DNA of 64,000 nucleotides from Ascidia mentula (GCA_947561715.1 OX387200.1:21454501-21518500); one strand, 5' to 3'. Counted from the first letter of the stretch, positions 1 through 12,419 are shown. Translations and numbers: made by a program. The notes: generated from the sequence alone by a model not told the origin.

Positions 1-311
1 CCTAAGTTACCTATATGACTTTATTGCCCAAATTACATCGTTTATAACACATCTATAATGTGGCTGCTTCTACCGGCTACAATTTTTTCACCTGCCACCA
101 GCTCGGCAGGTTTTTCCTATTAAATTGTCCGGTCAGGAATTGACCTAAACCGGAAATGAGTTCTTCTTTTTTCCCATGTCGTTTTATTGGACATCACAAC
201 TTGGACATGCGTTGAACGCGTGATTACAATGACTTTGGTTTTAACTCTCGGTCATAATATAGTTATACGCTTTGGGCCTTTTTTAGTATATACATGTGTT
301 GTGCGGCGACA
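1..311 (-). repeat. 3' LTR of the retrotransposon, partial at window edge
   Basis: This matches 5059-5369 base for base in the stretches compared, at a constant offset of 5058. On the minus strand the LTR begins with TGTCGCCGCAC at 311, directly after a purine tract. Only 311 of about 1,035 bp are inside the window. The close identity of the two LTRs suggests a recent insertion. Confidence 0.9.
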
Positions 312-328
312 TAATACCCCCCCCGCTT
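312..328 (-). other. Polypurine tract next to 3' LTR
   Basis: On the minus strand this reads AAGCGGGGGGGGTATTA and ends exactly where the LTR begins with TG. Its position and G-rich purine content fit the plus-strand primer site of an LTR retrotransposon. Confidence 0.7.
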
Positions 329-1549
329 GTCTGGTACTTGCGGTCCATATATGAACGCAAGTTGTTGGTTCTGTTGAAGAGAGCGACGTACAAAGTACAC
401 TCACAAATATATTTTATAGTACACCAAAATATATATATTTACACAAATTTCCGTTGTTCGATTGTAACATATATACATATAACAAAGCAATCACGGGACA
501 CGATTGTTTAGACGAGGAGACATTTACAAAGATATAATTGTAGATCCACAGATTATTTTAGTACATTATGGAGAGCAACGAGAATACATATACACAAATT
601 TTACATTGATACATAGGCGATAGCTGGTGTTATTAACACAGTAACAAGCGTATAATTGATGTTAAGTAAGCGTCTGATTGTTAATAGTTGCCACTATGTG
701 GACTATATATCTCTTTTATTATTTCGGTTTGTCGCTTTGCGAAACTGTTTATAGCGTTATTAGGCTTTACACCATTGAAATTGCAAGCAAGGTGTAAGTA
801 GGTACACGCGCATTCGTTGTTTGTATCGTGAAATGGCTTGAAAAATTGCTTCAAAATTTTGAACTGTGGAAGAGTGATTACATAGGATACCAACTACTTC
901 CACGTTGGTGCCATTTGATATCAGAAAAAGTGAGATATTGGACAGAAGTGTCCTCATGAACAAGGCTGTAAATGGCTGTAAAATGCCTTATGTGTTGAAG
1001 ATAAAAACGCAATTCGCATTCCTCGAGGTAAATACAAATCGCGAAATGAAGTGAAGATCTACGTTATTTATTGCAAGAAGATCCATTCCACGTCACCCGA
1101 CTGGGCCCAAATCAGGTTCAGTGGAACGGAGTCTTGTCGCGAATAGATTCCAAACGTAGGGATCTCATGACTTATATTTATTTGAACAGCACAATTGCAT
1201 TAATATGTCGGCTGTCGCAGTCGCTGATCGAGTGACCCCATTCAGTTATTATAAGGTTTTGTGGGGTTGATCACTGCTGATGTTTACGTGTTGAAGGATG
1301 CGCGTCGCATGAGATAGCTGCCTCAGGAATTTATATCCTGATTTGAGAGATGCAGAAAGAAAGGCGATGCACGTTGCATGAGATTACATTGGCGGAGTGA
1401 AATTGTGTTAAGCATTGATTCGGTTCTTATACATATATAAACACATATAACGTTTTGGTGGGTCAAACATAAAAAATGTAACGAATCTATGTAAAAAGTG
1501 TGCTTTGTTGATTTATCAACATTTGTGCAGATGCCGGATGTTGGAAATT
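329..1549. other. 3' internal region of retrotransposon, no gene seen
   Basis: This stretch lies between the end of gag-pro and the 3' LTR, where pol would be expected. Only short, unrelated open frames are present, and no RT or integrase motif (such as YxDD) was recognised. It may be 3' untranslated sequence or what is left after a deletion. Confidence 0.5.
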
Positions 1550-3640
1550 TTATGCGGCCTTCAGTAAACACAGACGGCTCACTATATTTGTAAATTGTAA
1601 AAGTCTTGTGACTTTATGGATGACTTCACCAAGACCGGAGTAGTCATACCTTGAAATTTCATGGCGGTCATTCCGCATGATGGTCGCTTCTGATTGATGC
1701 ATACGAAACTGTTCGCAGTTGAATTTGGAAAAATATTTCCTACTTCCATCACCGGAAAAAGGAGAGTTGACATGCAGTTTTTGTTGCGGTTTAAAAGACT
1801 GCTTTGGGAAGCGAGGATTGTTTCCTCCTGTAATTGTTGCATTGCTACTTTGGCGTTTTCTGACGCTTGGGTACCTGGCCTTTTTGGTTTTGTACTGAGG
1901 CAATTTATCTGCAGTTGAAGAAGAATGAAGTTTAGTTTTTTGTTGATGTTGGGGCACGTCTGTTGAGTCAAGTGTGTTTGCCACAACAATACTAGGCTTG
2001 TCTTTTGTAGTTGTTTTGATAAGAGTGTTATTTGCATGACTGTCTCGATGCGGAACTTTTACGAGCACTGTATTTATTTGCTTTGAGCTTTCTTTCATGT
2101 TAAATTGAACTGTTTTCCTGTTTTGTGATGACTGCAACAGATTTTTATCAGGTCTGATAAACAAGTCGTGCTTTTGAAGGAAGTAGTATCCGAGAACAGG
2201 TCTTTTAACTTTGCAAACAGAGAAAGTTACAGGCATGTTGCCGAAGCCAATGTCAATGTTGAGTACAGTTTGTCCAAAGTAGGGTATGGGCTCTCCGCCT
2301 GGTCCAATAAAGTCTGATTCAACTTCTTGGGTGTGGTGCTGTGTAACTGGGAGGAAATTTTTGGATGATCCAGTGTCCAACAGAAATGACATTTTATTAT
2401 TTTTGTCGTAGACATGCGGCAAAGAGTTTGAGGCCGACTCGGAATATTGCCGTCGATTTGGTGCTTTTGGAATCTGATTCGGTCGGTTCATAGGCCTACA
2501 GATGTTGATATTATTGACTTGATTGTAATTGCAAGGTTTGTTGCATTTTAACGCCTTGTCACCAAAGCGTGCATGATAAAAACACAAGCCATCTGTTGAC
2601 TGGTGTTGGTGCTGGGTAGACTGAGTATTTATTTGCCCTTGCCTTTGGTATTGTCGGAAGGGCTGTCTGTGATTTCCTTGTTGTGGCTCGTAATAACCGT
2701 TTTGATTTCTACACTGTTGTGCATATTCTTGTCTTGTCGGGCGGTATGAAAACTTTCGTCGGTTGGTCATATTGTTACTTTTGTTTTGTTCAACAAAATT
2801 TCTGCGACTTTGTTGTCTTTGATTGCTTATATCAGACTTTAACTCAGTAAACAGTTCTTGTATCTGACCGGTAATTCTCTGCATTTCATTGTTTTGTGTC
2901 TGATCTTCCGGTACACCATAATCAGTTGGCGTAATGATTCTGTCAGCCAGCAACCCCAGCTCTTCTAGAGATATGTCTGGGTGTTGGGCGCGAAGTACAT
3001 TGCTGACGTCCCTTGGCATTTTATCAAGAAAATTGTCCACCACAATTTGGCGTGTTGTCTCGTCATAGATTGGGTCTTTTGCGCACACTGCGCATAATCG
3101 TCCCATGAAAGTTGAAGGAAGTTCACCTGAGTCTAACCTCAAAGATTTCAGCTTTGAGAGCCAAGCTGTGCTGCTTGTTCCAGTGGACAAGCGAATTAAA
3201 GAATTTTTCAGAGTTGTATAAGGGGTAAGTGAAATAGCTGCCTGTGCAATAACGTGCTCATATCTGGCACATTGTTCTTGTGAAAATCCTGACAAAAGTT
3301 GAGCAAATTTGTCTCTGTCGTCCATTATATCATACGTTTGAAAGTATCGGTCGAGGTACAGAAAATAAGAGCGGTAGTTGTGTTGCGACCATAGTTTTGG
3401 AATTTTAATTCCAGCTGTGAAGTTAAACGTTTGTCGTCGAAAAGGTGCGTTTGTAAAAACATGTTGGTCGGTGTTGGATGGCCTTATGTCAGCATGCTTA
3501 TCTTGGGAGGGAGGTATGCTAAATGGGTTTCTGCCCAAACTTTCTACATCATTTGTGTTTGGTCTGGGGGAAGTGCGACCTGAAAGTGGCAGTGTGTTTC
3601 CTTGATTTTCAGCCCACAAGGTGTCGACTGGGGCTTCCAT
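1550..3640 (-). CDS. Gag-protease polyprotein of the LTR element
   Basis: A single open frame runs from 3760 to 1550 (736 codons). The first ATG in it is at 3640 (codon 41), which I take as the start; the 40 upstream codons begin at a TTG and may be leader. Counting from 3760, residues about 130-290 resemble a retrotransposon capsid. A short Cys/His motif CFYHARFGDKALKC with a following C lies near residue 391, as in many Ty3/gypsy Gag proteins. The aspartic protease active site FLLDTGSS lies near residue 455, with the later conserved PVLGYYFL segment. After the protease, where reverse transcriptase normally follows in frame, there are only about 190 low-complexity polar residues. Particle formation and self-cleavage are therefore plausible, but reverse transcription and integration must come from elsewhere. 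Confidence 0.85.
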   Translation of the reverse strand: MEAPVDTLWAENQGNTLPLSGRTSPRPNTNDVESLGRNPFSIPPSQDKHADIRPSNTDQHVFTNAPFRRQTFNFTAGIKIPKLWSQHNYRSYFLYLDRYFQTYDIMDDRDKFAQLLSGFSQEQCARYEHVIAQAAISLTPYTTLKNSLIRLSTGTSSTAWLSKLKSLRLDSGELPSTFMGRLCAVCAKDPIYDETTRQIVVDNFLDKMPRDVSNVLRAQHPDISLEELGLLADRIITPTDYGVPEDQTQNNEMQRITGQIQELFTELKSDISNQRQQSRRNFVEQNKSNNMTNRRKFSYRPTRQEYAQQCRNQNGYYEPQQGNHRQPFRQYQRQGQINTQSTQHQHQSTDGLCFYHARFGDKALKCNKPCNYNQVNNINICRPMNRPNQIPKAPNRRQYSESASNSLPHVYDKNNKMSFLLDTGSSKNFLPVTQHHTQEVESDFIGPGGEPIPYFGQTVLNIDIGFGNMPVTFSVCKVKRPVLGYYFLQKHDLFIRPDKNLLQSSQNRKTVQFNMKESSKQINTVLVKVPHRDSHANNTLIKTTTKDKPSIVVANTLDSTDVPQHQQKTKLHSSSTADKLPQYKTKKARYPSVRKRQSSNATITGGNNPRFPKQSFKPQQKLHVNSPFSGDGSRKYFSKFNCEQFRMHQSEATIMRNDRHEISRYDYSGLGEVIHKVTRLLQFTNIVSRLCLLKAA

Positions 3641-3972
3641 ACTTGCTCTTATTTGAGTTTGATATCTAGTTCTAGATGCAATTGAGTTACCAGGTGGTAC
3701 AGTTTTACGTTTTTTATTGCCTTTCTCAGCCAAAGTTGCGGACTTTACCACGTGCGGCAACGTGATGATTGTATATTAGCGTTTTGATGCAATAAATGTT
3801 TGTTGAATAAGCTGTTCTTCCTGATGGCACTTTCCTGTAGTTCCAGTGTTCTTTCTCCGTATGGGATGTAATTAGGAACAAGCTTTAGTAAATCCAATAG
3901 TAAGGTAATTCCGTTTGGCGCCTGATAAGGGTATTCTTTTCTTTGAAAAGAATGAGGGCAGACCAGTTGCGG

Positions 3973-4115
3973 GTATAATCCGTAATCAGTATAAATCCGT
4001 ATAAATCCGTATAAATCAGTATAAATCCGTATAATCCGTATAATCCGTATAAATCCGTATAAATCCGTATAAATCCGTATAAATCCGTATAAATCCGTAT
4101 AATCCGTATAATCCG
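3973..4115. repeat. 10-bp tandem repeat in the element's leader
   Basis: About thirteen imperfect copies of ATAAATCCGT, with some 8-bp variants TAATCCGT, are arranged head to tail between the primer-binding site and gag. A minus-strand open frame through them gives a low-complexity peptide rich in Tyr, Gly and Ile, which is an artefact of the repeat. The position suggests a leader or packaging-region minisatellite; no function is shown. Confidence 0.9.
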
Positions 4116-4319
4116 AACAGTTGCCGGAAGTTGTCTTCTTGTTTGTTAATGGCTGGTGCAGTTGACTGCTTGCTGTTGCTGTGCTGGGTAGGCTGCTGGA
4201 ACTGGAACGGGTGTGAATTAACCCGTTCGGCGGGAAATTTGGCTGCTAAATCCGGGAATGGTCGGAATAATATCCGGACAAGTTTTGATGACACTGACTT
4301 GTGCAGTGAACTCGCCAAA

Positions 4320-4332
4320 CTTCTGGGCACCA
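4320..4332 (-). other. Probable tRNA primer-binding site
   Basis: On the minus strand this reads TGGTGCCCAGAAG, starting two bases after the CA that would end the 5' LTR. It has the TGG start expected from pairing with the CCA end of a tRNA. A second CCAGTTGTCGG lies 14 bp away, so the exact LTR end could be shifted. The tRNA type was not identified. Confidence 0.55.
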
Positions 4333-4334
4333 GT

Positions 4335-5369
4335 TGTCGGTTTACCAGTTGTCGGGGTATGTCCCCGCTGGGTGACCGTGGGGTACGACTGCGTCTCGGC
4401 CTCGCACCCCAAGGGATCCGACTGAGTCTCGTTGGCAACTCGGCCTCGTAGGCAACTTGCCTTCTCTATCTCAAGGTTTACTGTTGGAGTTAAAGAACTC
4501 CTTTACACAAGTCTGTGCGTCTTCTAAATAGTCTAACTTCCGACTAAACACATACATCCACCAAGCTTCAAGCCAGTCCAAAGTTGTTCATAAATCCATT
4601 TATTGATATAATCCAACGAATAAATCCAAGTACAGTACAGTACAATTGGGGCTCCTATACAGTGTAATAAAGCAGAACCAACAGCCTAGACCCTTACACA
4701 GCAACAGTTAAAACACACTGATTTTGAAGGCGCTAGTCGCTCTGCTTATATAGTCTGCGGTTGGCCACACGTATTGATACCTTATTTGGAGTTGTTGCGC
4801 AACTTGAATGCAACTTGAAGTTGACCGATTTGGTCGATTACGTCAGTTATTTATATAGCTTAATTAACTAAGTGCCCTAATAGGTTATTTATGTATAGGT
4901 AGACTTTGTTTTCAGAATAACTAAAAGTAGTTATGTTTATTTTAGCTTTATTTATCATTTGCGAAAGAAGTACTTGTGTTTAAATCAACCTTTATTTATT
5001 ATTTGCCAAAGAAATGTCTGTAATTATTTTAACTTGATTTACATAGTTAGTTTGGTTGCCTAAGTTACCTATATGACTTTATTGCCCAAATTACATCGTT
5101 TATAACACATCTATAATGTGGCTGCTTCTACCGGCTACAATTTTTTCACCTGCCACCAGCTCGGCAGGTTTTTCCTATTAAATTGTCCGGTCAGGAATTG
5201 ACCTAAACCGGAAATGAGTTCTTCTTTTTTCCCATGTCGTTTTATTGGACATCACAACTTGGACATGCGTTGAACGCGTGATTACAATGACTTTGGTTTT
5301 AACTCTCGGTCATAATATAGTTATACGCTTTGGGCCTTTTTTAGTATATACATGTGTTGTGCGGCGACA
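4335..5369 (-). repeat. 5' LTR, about 1,035 bp
   Basis: The right boundary comes from the direct repeat with 1-311. The left boundary is set by TGTCG at 4335, which forms a short terminal inverted repeat with CGACA at 5365-5369 and abuts the primer site. On the minus strand it holds a TATATAA box at 4752-4746 and an AATAAA signal at 4604-4599 about 140 nt downstream. This is the U3-R-U5 order expected of an LTR. Confidence 0.75.
4746..4752 (-). promoter_or_regulatory. TATA box of the LTR promoter
   Basis: The minus strand reads TATATAAG here, inside the LTR and upstream of an AATAAA signal. Transcription of the element would start roughly 25-30 nt further, near 4720. Confidence 0.55.
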
Positions 5370-5716
5370 AAGGAATACATGCATTTTTTTGGTATAACTT
5401 TATACAAACGGCATCTGTACAAAATAGACACGACAAACAAAATCAGGTTTGGGCGAACATATTAAAACGAAAAAATACAATTTATCGTGGACAGAAACAT
5501 TAAAATTCTTGTGAGTTAAGCAGAGGATGTCTCCATTCATAGAAATTGTACACAGAGCAGAGGACACTGGGCCAAAAACTTTTCCTATAAACTATGAACA
5601 TAGTTTAACCCACATTACAGGCTCATGAAGTATAATCAAAAATTTTATAATAACATCTCTGCCACTGTTTTATTTTACTTGTGGATTGTGTATGAGGGTT
5701 TAATTGCGACCTTTTT
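5370..5716 (-). other. 3' flank and UTR of gene A
   Basis: This is the non-coding stretch between the LTR and the stop codon of copy A. An AATAAA on the minus strand at 5673-5668, about 45 nt past the stop, is the likely polyadenylation signal. Nothing else was recognised. Confidence 0.5.
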
Positions 5717-6232
5717 CTATTTCTTGCTTTCAACAATTTTGGCAAAAAATTTTCCAATTGTTTTGCCTACATTTTCGCCTATAGTTTCGCCTAGTTTGTC
5801 CTTCTTACCACCACCATCATCATCACTATCATCATCACTACCGCTTTGATCGAAATGCATTTGTATGAGCTTGGCGGCAAGTTTACCAATTCCTCCAAAA
5901 ATCTTTTCGAAATTTTTTCTACGTTTACGTTTTTGTATGTTACGGTTATTTTCGTTGAGTTTTTCGACGCCTTTGAAATGTTCGTCCAATTCATTGCGGC
6001 ATTTTTCAACCAATTTCTGGACGATGTCGGAAGCGCTTGCTCCAAGTTGTTCAGTAAACCTTTTCTCAACTTCGTTCACAAATTGTTGATGAGATTCTTG
6101 CAGTCCCGAAGCCTCAACGTATGTTCCATTGCACATCTTGAAATTAGAATTACAAGTGTCACTGAAGTGTTAGGATTTCAAAGGTTTTAAGTGCTGAAAA
6201 CTAGTTAATTAAACGATAGAGAAAAGCCACAG

Positions 6233-6437
6233 CTAATATGCTATTCATGGTAAAAGCAATCGTTTCAAACAACTAATGTGTTCGTTATCAGTACTGTAAG
6301 GTAACTGAATTACAGCTAGGCGCGCACAGAAGAGGAAAGGCAACTACAAAGACGAGCAGTTGCAACAGCGGTTACCTTACAGCACTAATGATGAACACAG
6401 TAGTTGTTTGAAACGCTTACTATGAATAGCATATTAG
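6233..6437. repeat. Foldback (MITE-like) insert in the last intron of copy A
   Basis: The left arm 6233-6305 and the right arm 6371-6437 are imperfect inverted repeats of about 70 bp, starting with CTAATATGCTATTCAT and separated by about 65 bp. The insert is absent from the corresponding intron of copies B and C. No coding capacity is seen. The family is not recognised and no clear target duplication was found. Confidence 0.7.
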
Positions 6438-9400
6438 GCCTGGCGATTTTCTTATAGGATTTTTTACCGGTTACCTAAATCTGCATAGAAGCAATTAACG
6501 TTTGGTTGTGATCACTCAAACCAACTCACCTCATCCATTAACTTGATGTAGGCCATTTTAACGTTTTGTAAAACCTTCTCCCCTTTTTCCTCAAGCATCC
6601 ACTGTATCAACGATATTTAAGTTTAATTAAGCAAATAGAACTTTATTTCATATAATTTCTTTGTTTTTTGAATATGTTACTTTCAAGCATGGCTCTTATT
6701 ACATGTAGTTTTACCTTTAAATCATTGTTTCGTTTGCCAATAATCAGGCAATGTTCTTTCATTCCATCCTCCAAGCGATTCCTCAACAACTCAAAATCAG
6801 TCTGAGGTTCATTGTCATCACCCCTGTTATATTTCTCCAATGCCCTTGTCCATTTCCTGTTGGTGAACAGCCTGCATCTCCTCTGCATCCATGTATTGCT
6901 GAGTTACCTAAAGTATAGACAAAGTCTAAAATTTCTTGAAAAAAAGGCGGTGGGACGTTGAATAATAACGTTACATTTGTTTTTCCCTACTGAAACTTAA
7001 AAAATAAATAAATAATAACAGCAGTCTACTTGTATAAATTAAAATACGTATTTATACTTACATAGTCGATACTTTTGAGGTAACTCTCATATGCTTCAAG
7101 TTTTCGTTGTCTAAATTCATTGATTGCCTTGTCCTGCAAGGTAAGAAAAAAATTTACCACAATTTAAAGTTGTTTGAGTCGGAGAAAACTTAGTGTTTCA
7201 TAATGACGCAAACTCTTTGCAAACCAACTGTTTTACCTTCAAACCTTTGTTTTTGTTCTGTATCTTTTGATATTCGTTGTTGATTAATTCTTCGAACTTT
7301 GACATGAAGTCTTTGATAAGATGTTTCTTATCAAAAGAAGTGACAATTGTTTCAGCTTTTTCCTTGCTCTCATTGTGAGCTTGCTCAAGTTTCTCTTCGT
7401 TGATGTATTTGTCGTTGCAAGTCTGTCAAAAGTGCGAGTTATGTTTCTAGATGTCGTGCTACCAACTGGAAAGAGGATAATAAGTATTGTTAAATTAGAT
7501 TGGGGTAACTGTGTCTTCACCTTTTCAATTTCCAGCCGATAATTTTTTGCGGCTTTCTCTAATTTTTCCAATGCTTCAACTTCTGCATTCCTCTTCAAAA
7601 AAATAACAAACCTTTTTTTTATTTTTTTAGGTTAAAACCAAACCATTATATTTACTCACCCTTTGTATTTCATTGTCTTTTCTGAAGCTGCTTTTGCTTT
7701 GTTCCATCACAATGATTAATCTCTTCTGTTCTTCACCTTTTAGTTGAGAATTTCCGCCCACTTTTGATCTCACGAATTCTTCTATCGCTTCTTTTTGAAT
7801 TTTCAGATGAAGATTTTCAAAGTCTTCATCGGTCATAACTTCATTTGAGCAAGTCTTAAAAACAAAACGCAACCCTGGTTGACAACAATAACATTTTGCA
7901 TTCGATCAAAAATATTGTATTAAAAATATTTGGAACAGCCACTGTGGCAGATGCCTTATCTATCTTTTTTTTACAAAAACTGATATTAGAACCCAGCCTG
8001 TCCTGAAAACAAATCTTGATCAGGTTTTTGCTTGCTAAATGGGTTTAGTTCCATACAAGAGGTGTTAGCAATAATTACCACGGTCATCCCCATATTAAAT
8101 TCTCAATTGCGTTTGAGTCTTGACCCTATTGCGTCATTTATACAATTGGCCTTGTTTAACATTTTAGCAAAGCTCGAATTAAAGGTCTCAAAATAGAAGG
8201 ATTATGTTTCAATGCCAAAGTTCACCGAATGTTTGTTTTTACTAGATTAGGTTCAAGTGGAACGTAATCCCAGGCATTAAACAATGGTAAACACACCTCC
8301 TGCATAATTTCTTGATACTTGTTAGATGCAGACTCCACTTCCCTTTCAAGATCGAGTTTCATTTCAACCTGAAAATTTCGAGACGCCTTTTGGCTGTGGA
8401 TCTTATATTTCATGTATATCTCAAATCATAATAAAATTAATGCATGTCTGCCACATTTGCAACAATGAACTTACAAATTTATGATAATTTTCCTCCTGGA
8501 ACTCTTTCCATTCCTGATACAACTGGATCTCCAGTTCACGTTGATAGTTTGCAACTACCTCTCCTGGATATTGTTTGGTTTCCTTCTTTAAAAATTGAAG
8601 AGCTTGAACCCGGCAACTTTGCTCCAATCCTGGCATCAAACGTTCCTCCACATACTTCCCGCCACTTCCCTACAAACCCAACAGTTTATGAGTAAGGACG
8701 TCTACAGTTTTTATTACCGAAAGCTCCAGGTTTTTCTCTACATGTGAATGATACCTTCATTAACGCAGAAGCGTGAAATTCCACAGCTTTTGTCAAATTT
8801 TCGTCAAGTTCTTGCTCCATTCGCCCCTACATACACTTTCTTATATTAGATGAGGCTTTTTACATAGACCGTGTCGCAGTATAATATTTTTGTGAAACAA
8901 CTAGACATTACTTGCACTATAAAACAGGTAAGTATCAAATTGAATTTTTAGAATATATCTAGTGAACGGAAGGGCAACACTGATAGAAGGAAAAAAAGTG
9001 TTCATGCCACAAACAGTGATTAGATTTATAAATCCACAGTCATTTTCTTCATAGCGTAAAATCAATAATTCAGAAAGAACTTTTTTTTAAGATTTGTTTT
9101 TAAAATTGGTCACCGCTGAAATACTTTGTATATTTAAATGACAAACCTTATTTTTCATTTTGATTTCCTCATATTCGCTGTCAATGATGGCTTCTAGTAG
9201 TTTGTTACACTTATTCACGATTGTTTTGTCTTTGACAGAACTGATCATTTTCATGGCTTTTTGTTTGCTTTTCGCAGATGTTTGTTCGAGGATTTGTTCG
9301 CTGACGTAACCTTGACTGTATTTCTGAAAACAAAAAAATCGTTATTTCATTCATAAATCGTTTGTTTGATGGTTACAACTTTAATGTTGTTATACGTCAG

Positions 9401-12400
9401 AGGGCGCTATGTGTCAAGTCCAGTGTGTTTGAAACAACAAGCGCATCGGTCGGTAGGGCAGTTGGCAGCCTGTGATCTTATCTTTCTTACCTCTTTCATT
9501 TTGGAGGAATAAACACTTGCTGCAGCCTTCAGGGTTTCCCTTGTCTTAGTTTCCATTTCTTCCTGCAATAAATATTACCGAATAACTGAGCAGGTTTGTT
9601 TCACCCAGGTTTGGTTTGACTGCAGGCTTTCGATGCTTTTGGGTACTAAATATATCAAATAACATATCATTTGACGTAACCCCAAAATGTGATGCTCTGT
9701 ATATATACAGGATGACCCAAAACGATTTTACGAGATGTTGTGGAATCAATATTAACGTTTGTTTACATAGGCGTTACACGGTTTCTGCACAATATTAAAT
9801 CGCCTTTTCATGCAGTTGCTATCGTACAAGTCTCAATAAAAATTGCAACAGTCGATGTGTGTCCTTACCCTGTTTTTTTCAACGGTTGCTTCAAATTTAC
9901 TTTGACGCTCATTGATTCGCAGTAGAAGTTTTTCCTTTGTCTCGCTTCTTTCAGTTGTGTTCAAACCAACATCTGAGCTTTCAAACGTTTCCAATGCTTC
10001 GGTATTTGCTTTCTTGTGAGCTTCGTTAAAATCTTCATCGGACATGATCTGCTCTGCACATTTCTACACAAGGAATCGTTTTTACAACTTATGCTCATGT
10101 TGTGACACACAATTTTGTTTGTAATTAAACTAAAACTTCGTTGATTTCATAATATTATACCGGTTTCATTGCTTGCACATAATTTCTATAGCAGAGATCC
10201 GTGAGCTTCCCCAGTGAAATCTTTATTTCTTCCTGAAATCCATATATTTTTGTCACCACAATTGAATTAAAACCAAACCACACTCGTTAACTTACAAGCT
10301 TGTCATTGTTGTTCCGGTTGAATTCATCCTTTTGCTGATTCATGGTTTCTTCCAGTTCTTGTCGGTAGATTTCTTTAACTTCTGGCGGTAAGTTTGTTGA
10401 TTCCTCTTCGAATATTCTGAAGGCTTCTGAGCTTGATTTCGTCTCAACTTCAAGTTGGGAAGTTTGGTCAACATATTTTCCACACGTAATCTATGAAAAA
10501 AATAAACATTGCTCATAAGTTACAGTTTCGTTTGGTTAAGACTTCATACTTTCGGAAAGGCATAATGTTGTCAGTATAAGAATTCTTTAATAAAATAATT
10601 AAAGGTTTGTTGATTGCTCGTTTAGTCGTCAAATTAGTCTTGCACTGAGCGTAATGAGTCACGCCAGCCCCAGCGTCAAACGTGGGAAAGTAATGCAATA
10701 TAGCAACCAAACTTACACTGCGTAGGCAATCTTCAAAAGCCAGTTTAGCATTTCGAACAGCGGATCTTCCTTCCTGCTCAAATCTTATCTAATGCAAATA
10801 TAAACGAACTATGTAAGATTCGAACTCTTTACAGAAGGTCCATGACAATCGTGCAAATCAAAGTAAGATTACCTTTGTGTCCCTGTTGACCCTTTTCATC
10901 TCTCTGTATTCACTTTCGATCATTGCGTTAAACTGGTCCTTGCATTTCTCATACAGATTGTCTTTGGAAACCAGATAAGCTTCTACGTTTGTTTTGCTTT
11001 CCAAATGTAGTTGTTCGAGTTCGCCTTCTTCAACATAGTTTGTCTAAATTACAAATACGTTTCATAATAAAAAATACTTATATAGACACTTTACAGTCAA
11101 GTATAAAACATACATTTGTCATTGCAGAAACGTATTCTTGTTTCACATCTTCCAACGTCTCCGATATCATTTTTTTCAGAGCCAATTTCTAAAATTATTC
11201 CATTTATTAAATATTGGATATACAAACGTCAAATATATCTTTTGAACTGGATCTAATGTTAAAGCGTTTACCCTTCTAGTTTCATTTGATTTTTGATAGT
11301 TGTCTTTGATCTGTTGGATCCATTTGAGTAAATAGTTCCTTTCCATGTTCTTGTAGTCATCGCTATTCTCAGTGAATGCAGCATCAAATTCATTCAAGGC
11401 TTTGTTTTCAGCAAGGTTGTGAACATCAGTAAACTCATCGTCGGACAATGTGCACTGATTAGTTTTCTGTCGAAATTGTAGTTTGTTACAAAGTGAAAGC
11501 TTTCTCTTTAATAAAGCATTTTTTAAGACTTTACAAAAAGCACGAAACATTTTGTTGCCGTTTGCATGTTTCATTTTCATCCAGATACATTGTGTATATC
11601 TTTTGTTAGTGAGGTGATTGTCAAGCAATGTTGTCACCAGGAAAAGAACTACATTGGCGTTATCTCTGTGTTAATCTATCAAGGATGGTTATGAGACCAC
11701 ACTCCAAAGGGTGGTCTTAAAATAACCATTTACCAACCAACCAACCAACCACTTACCTCTTCCATCTCTAGTTTATACGAGTTGGATGCATTCTGAGAAT
11801 TTCTTTCCAGTTGTTGTTTGTATCTCTCCTAAAATTTAGGACTTTTATGATCAGGGCAGGATTTGTAAAGAGAAAAAATTGTTTTGTGATGAAAAACTCA
11901 CAAGTTTGTGTTTGTTATTTTCTTTCACTTTGTCAAATTTATGAGCAAGTTGTTCCTTAAGTTGAGTTTTGTAGATCACGGCAATTTCCTGTGGGAGGTT
12001 GGTTGTTTTTGTGTCGAACGATTCCAAAACCTCTTCTTTGCACTTCTGATCTTCATTACTTAGTGACAATTCATCCACATACTCACCACCAATGTACTGA
12101 AAATGAGTCAAGTTGCAGTCTTAGATCCGAGGAAATCCCACTTCCAAATATTAGATGACATTTTAAATTACAAAATTCATGCACAAATCTCTCACTTTTT
12201 CAATACAAGTCTCATATTTATTCTTTGCTTCTTCCATCACGTTCCGTACTTCTTCTTTGATATTTTCCTGTTAATATAAACATTAATGAAACGAAAAAGG
12301 AAACGCAGAAATGTAGACGACTCATTGTAGTATTTCGCTTCATAAAATATATCGTTTGCTCACGAAAGAATTTTACGAGGAAAAACTGTATTTCGCTGCA

Positions 12401-12419
12401 GGACGTTTGTTGAGACACA

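Larger units (their letters stand above)
1..5369 (-). mobile_element. Ty3/gypsy-like LTR retrotransposon lacking pol
   Basis: The same 311 bp occur at 1-311 and 5059-5369, and a minus-strand Gag-protease ORF lies between them. On the minus strand the order is complete LTR (5369 to 4335), a tRNA-like primer site, a leader with a 10-bp tandem repeat, gag-pro, a purine tract, and a second LTR cut by the window edge. No reverse transcriptase, RNase H or integrase is visible in the 4.0 kb internal part, so the copy cannot be autonomous. It may be an internally deleted element or a non-autonomous family that borrows enzymes. It sits about 350 bp downstream of the 3' end of gene A. The target-site duplication cannot be tested because the left end is outside the window. 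Confidence 0.88.

Noticed and set aside
1582..2037. Minus-strand ORF of 151 codons overlapping gag-pro
   Set aside because: It is a shadow in another frame of the Gag-protease ORF, with no start context or domain.
3973..4115. CRISPR-like array
   Set aside because: The repeats are only 8-10 bp with no spacers and lie in a eukaryotic retrotransposon leader, so this is a minisatellite.
4016..4438. Minus-strand ORF of 140 codons
   Set aside because: It is largely a translation of the 10-bp tandem repeat plus LTR sequence, with no family features.
11733..11752. CCAA microsatellite in copy A intron as a regulatory repeat
   Set aside because: It is a simple-sequence run also present in reverse in arm B; nothing points to a function.
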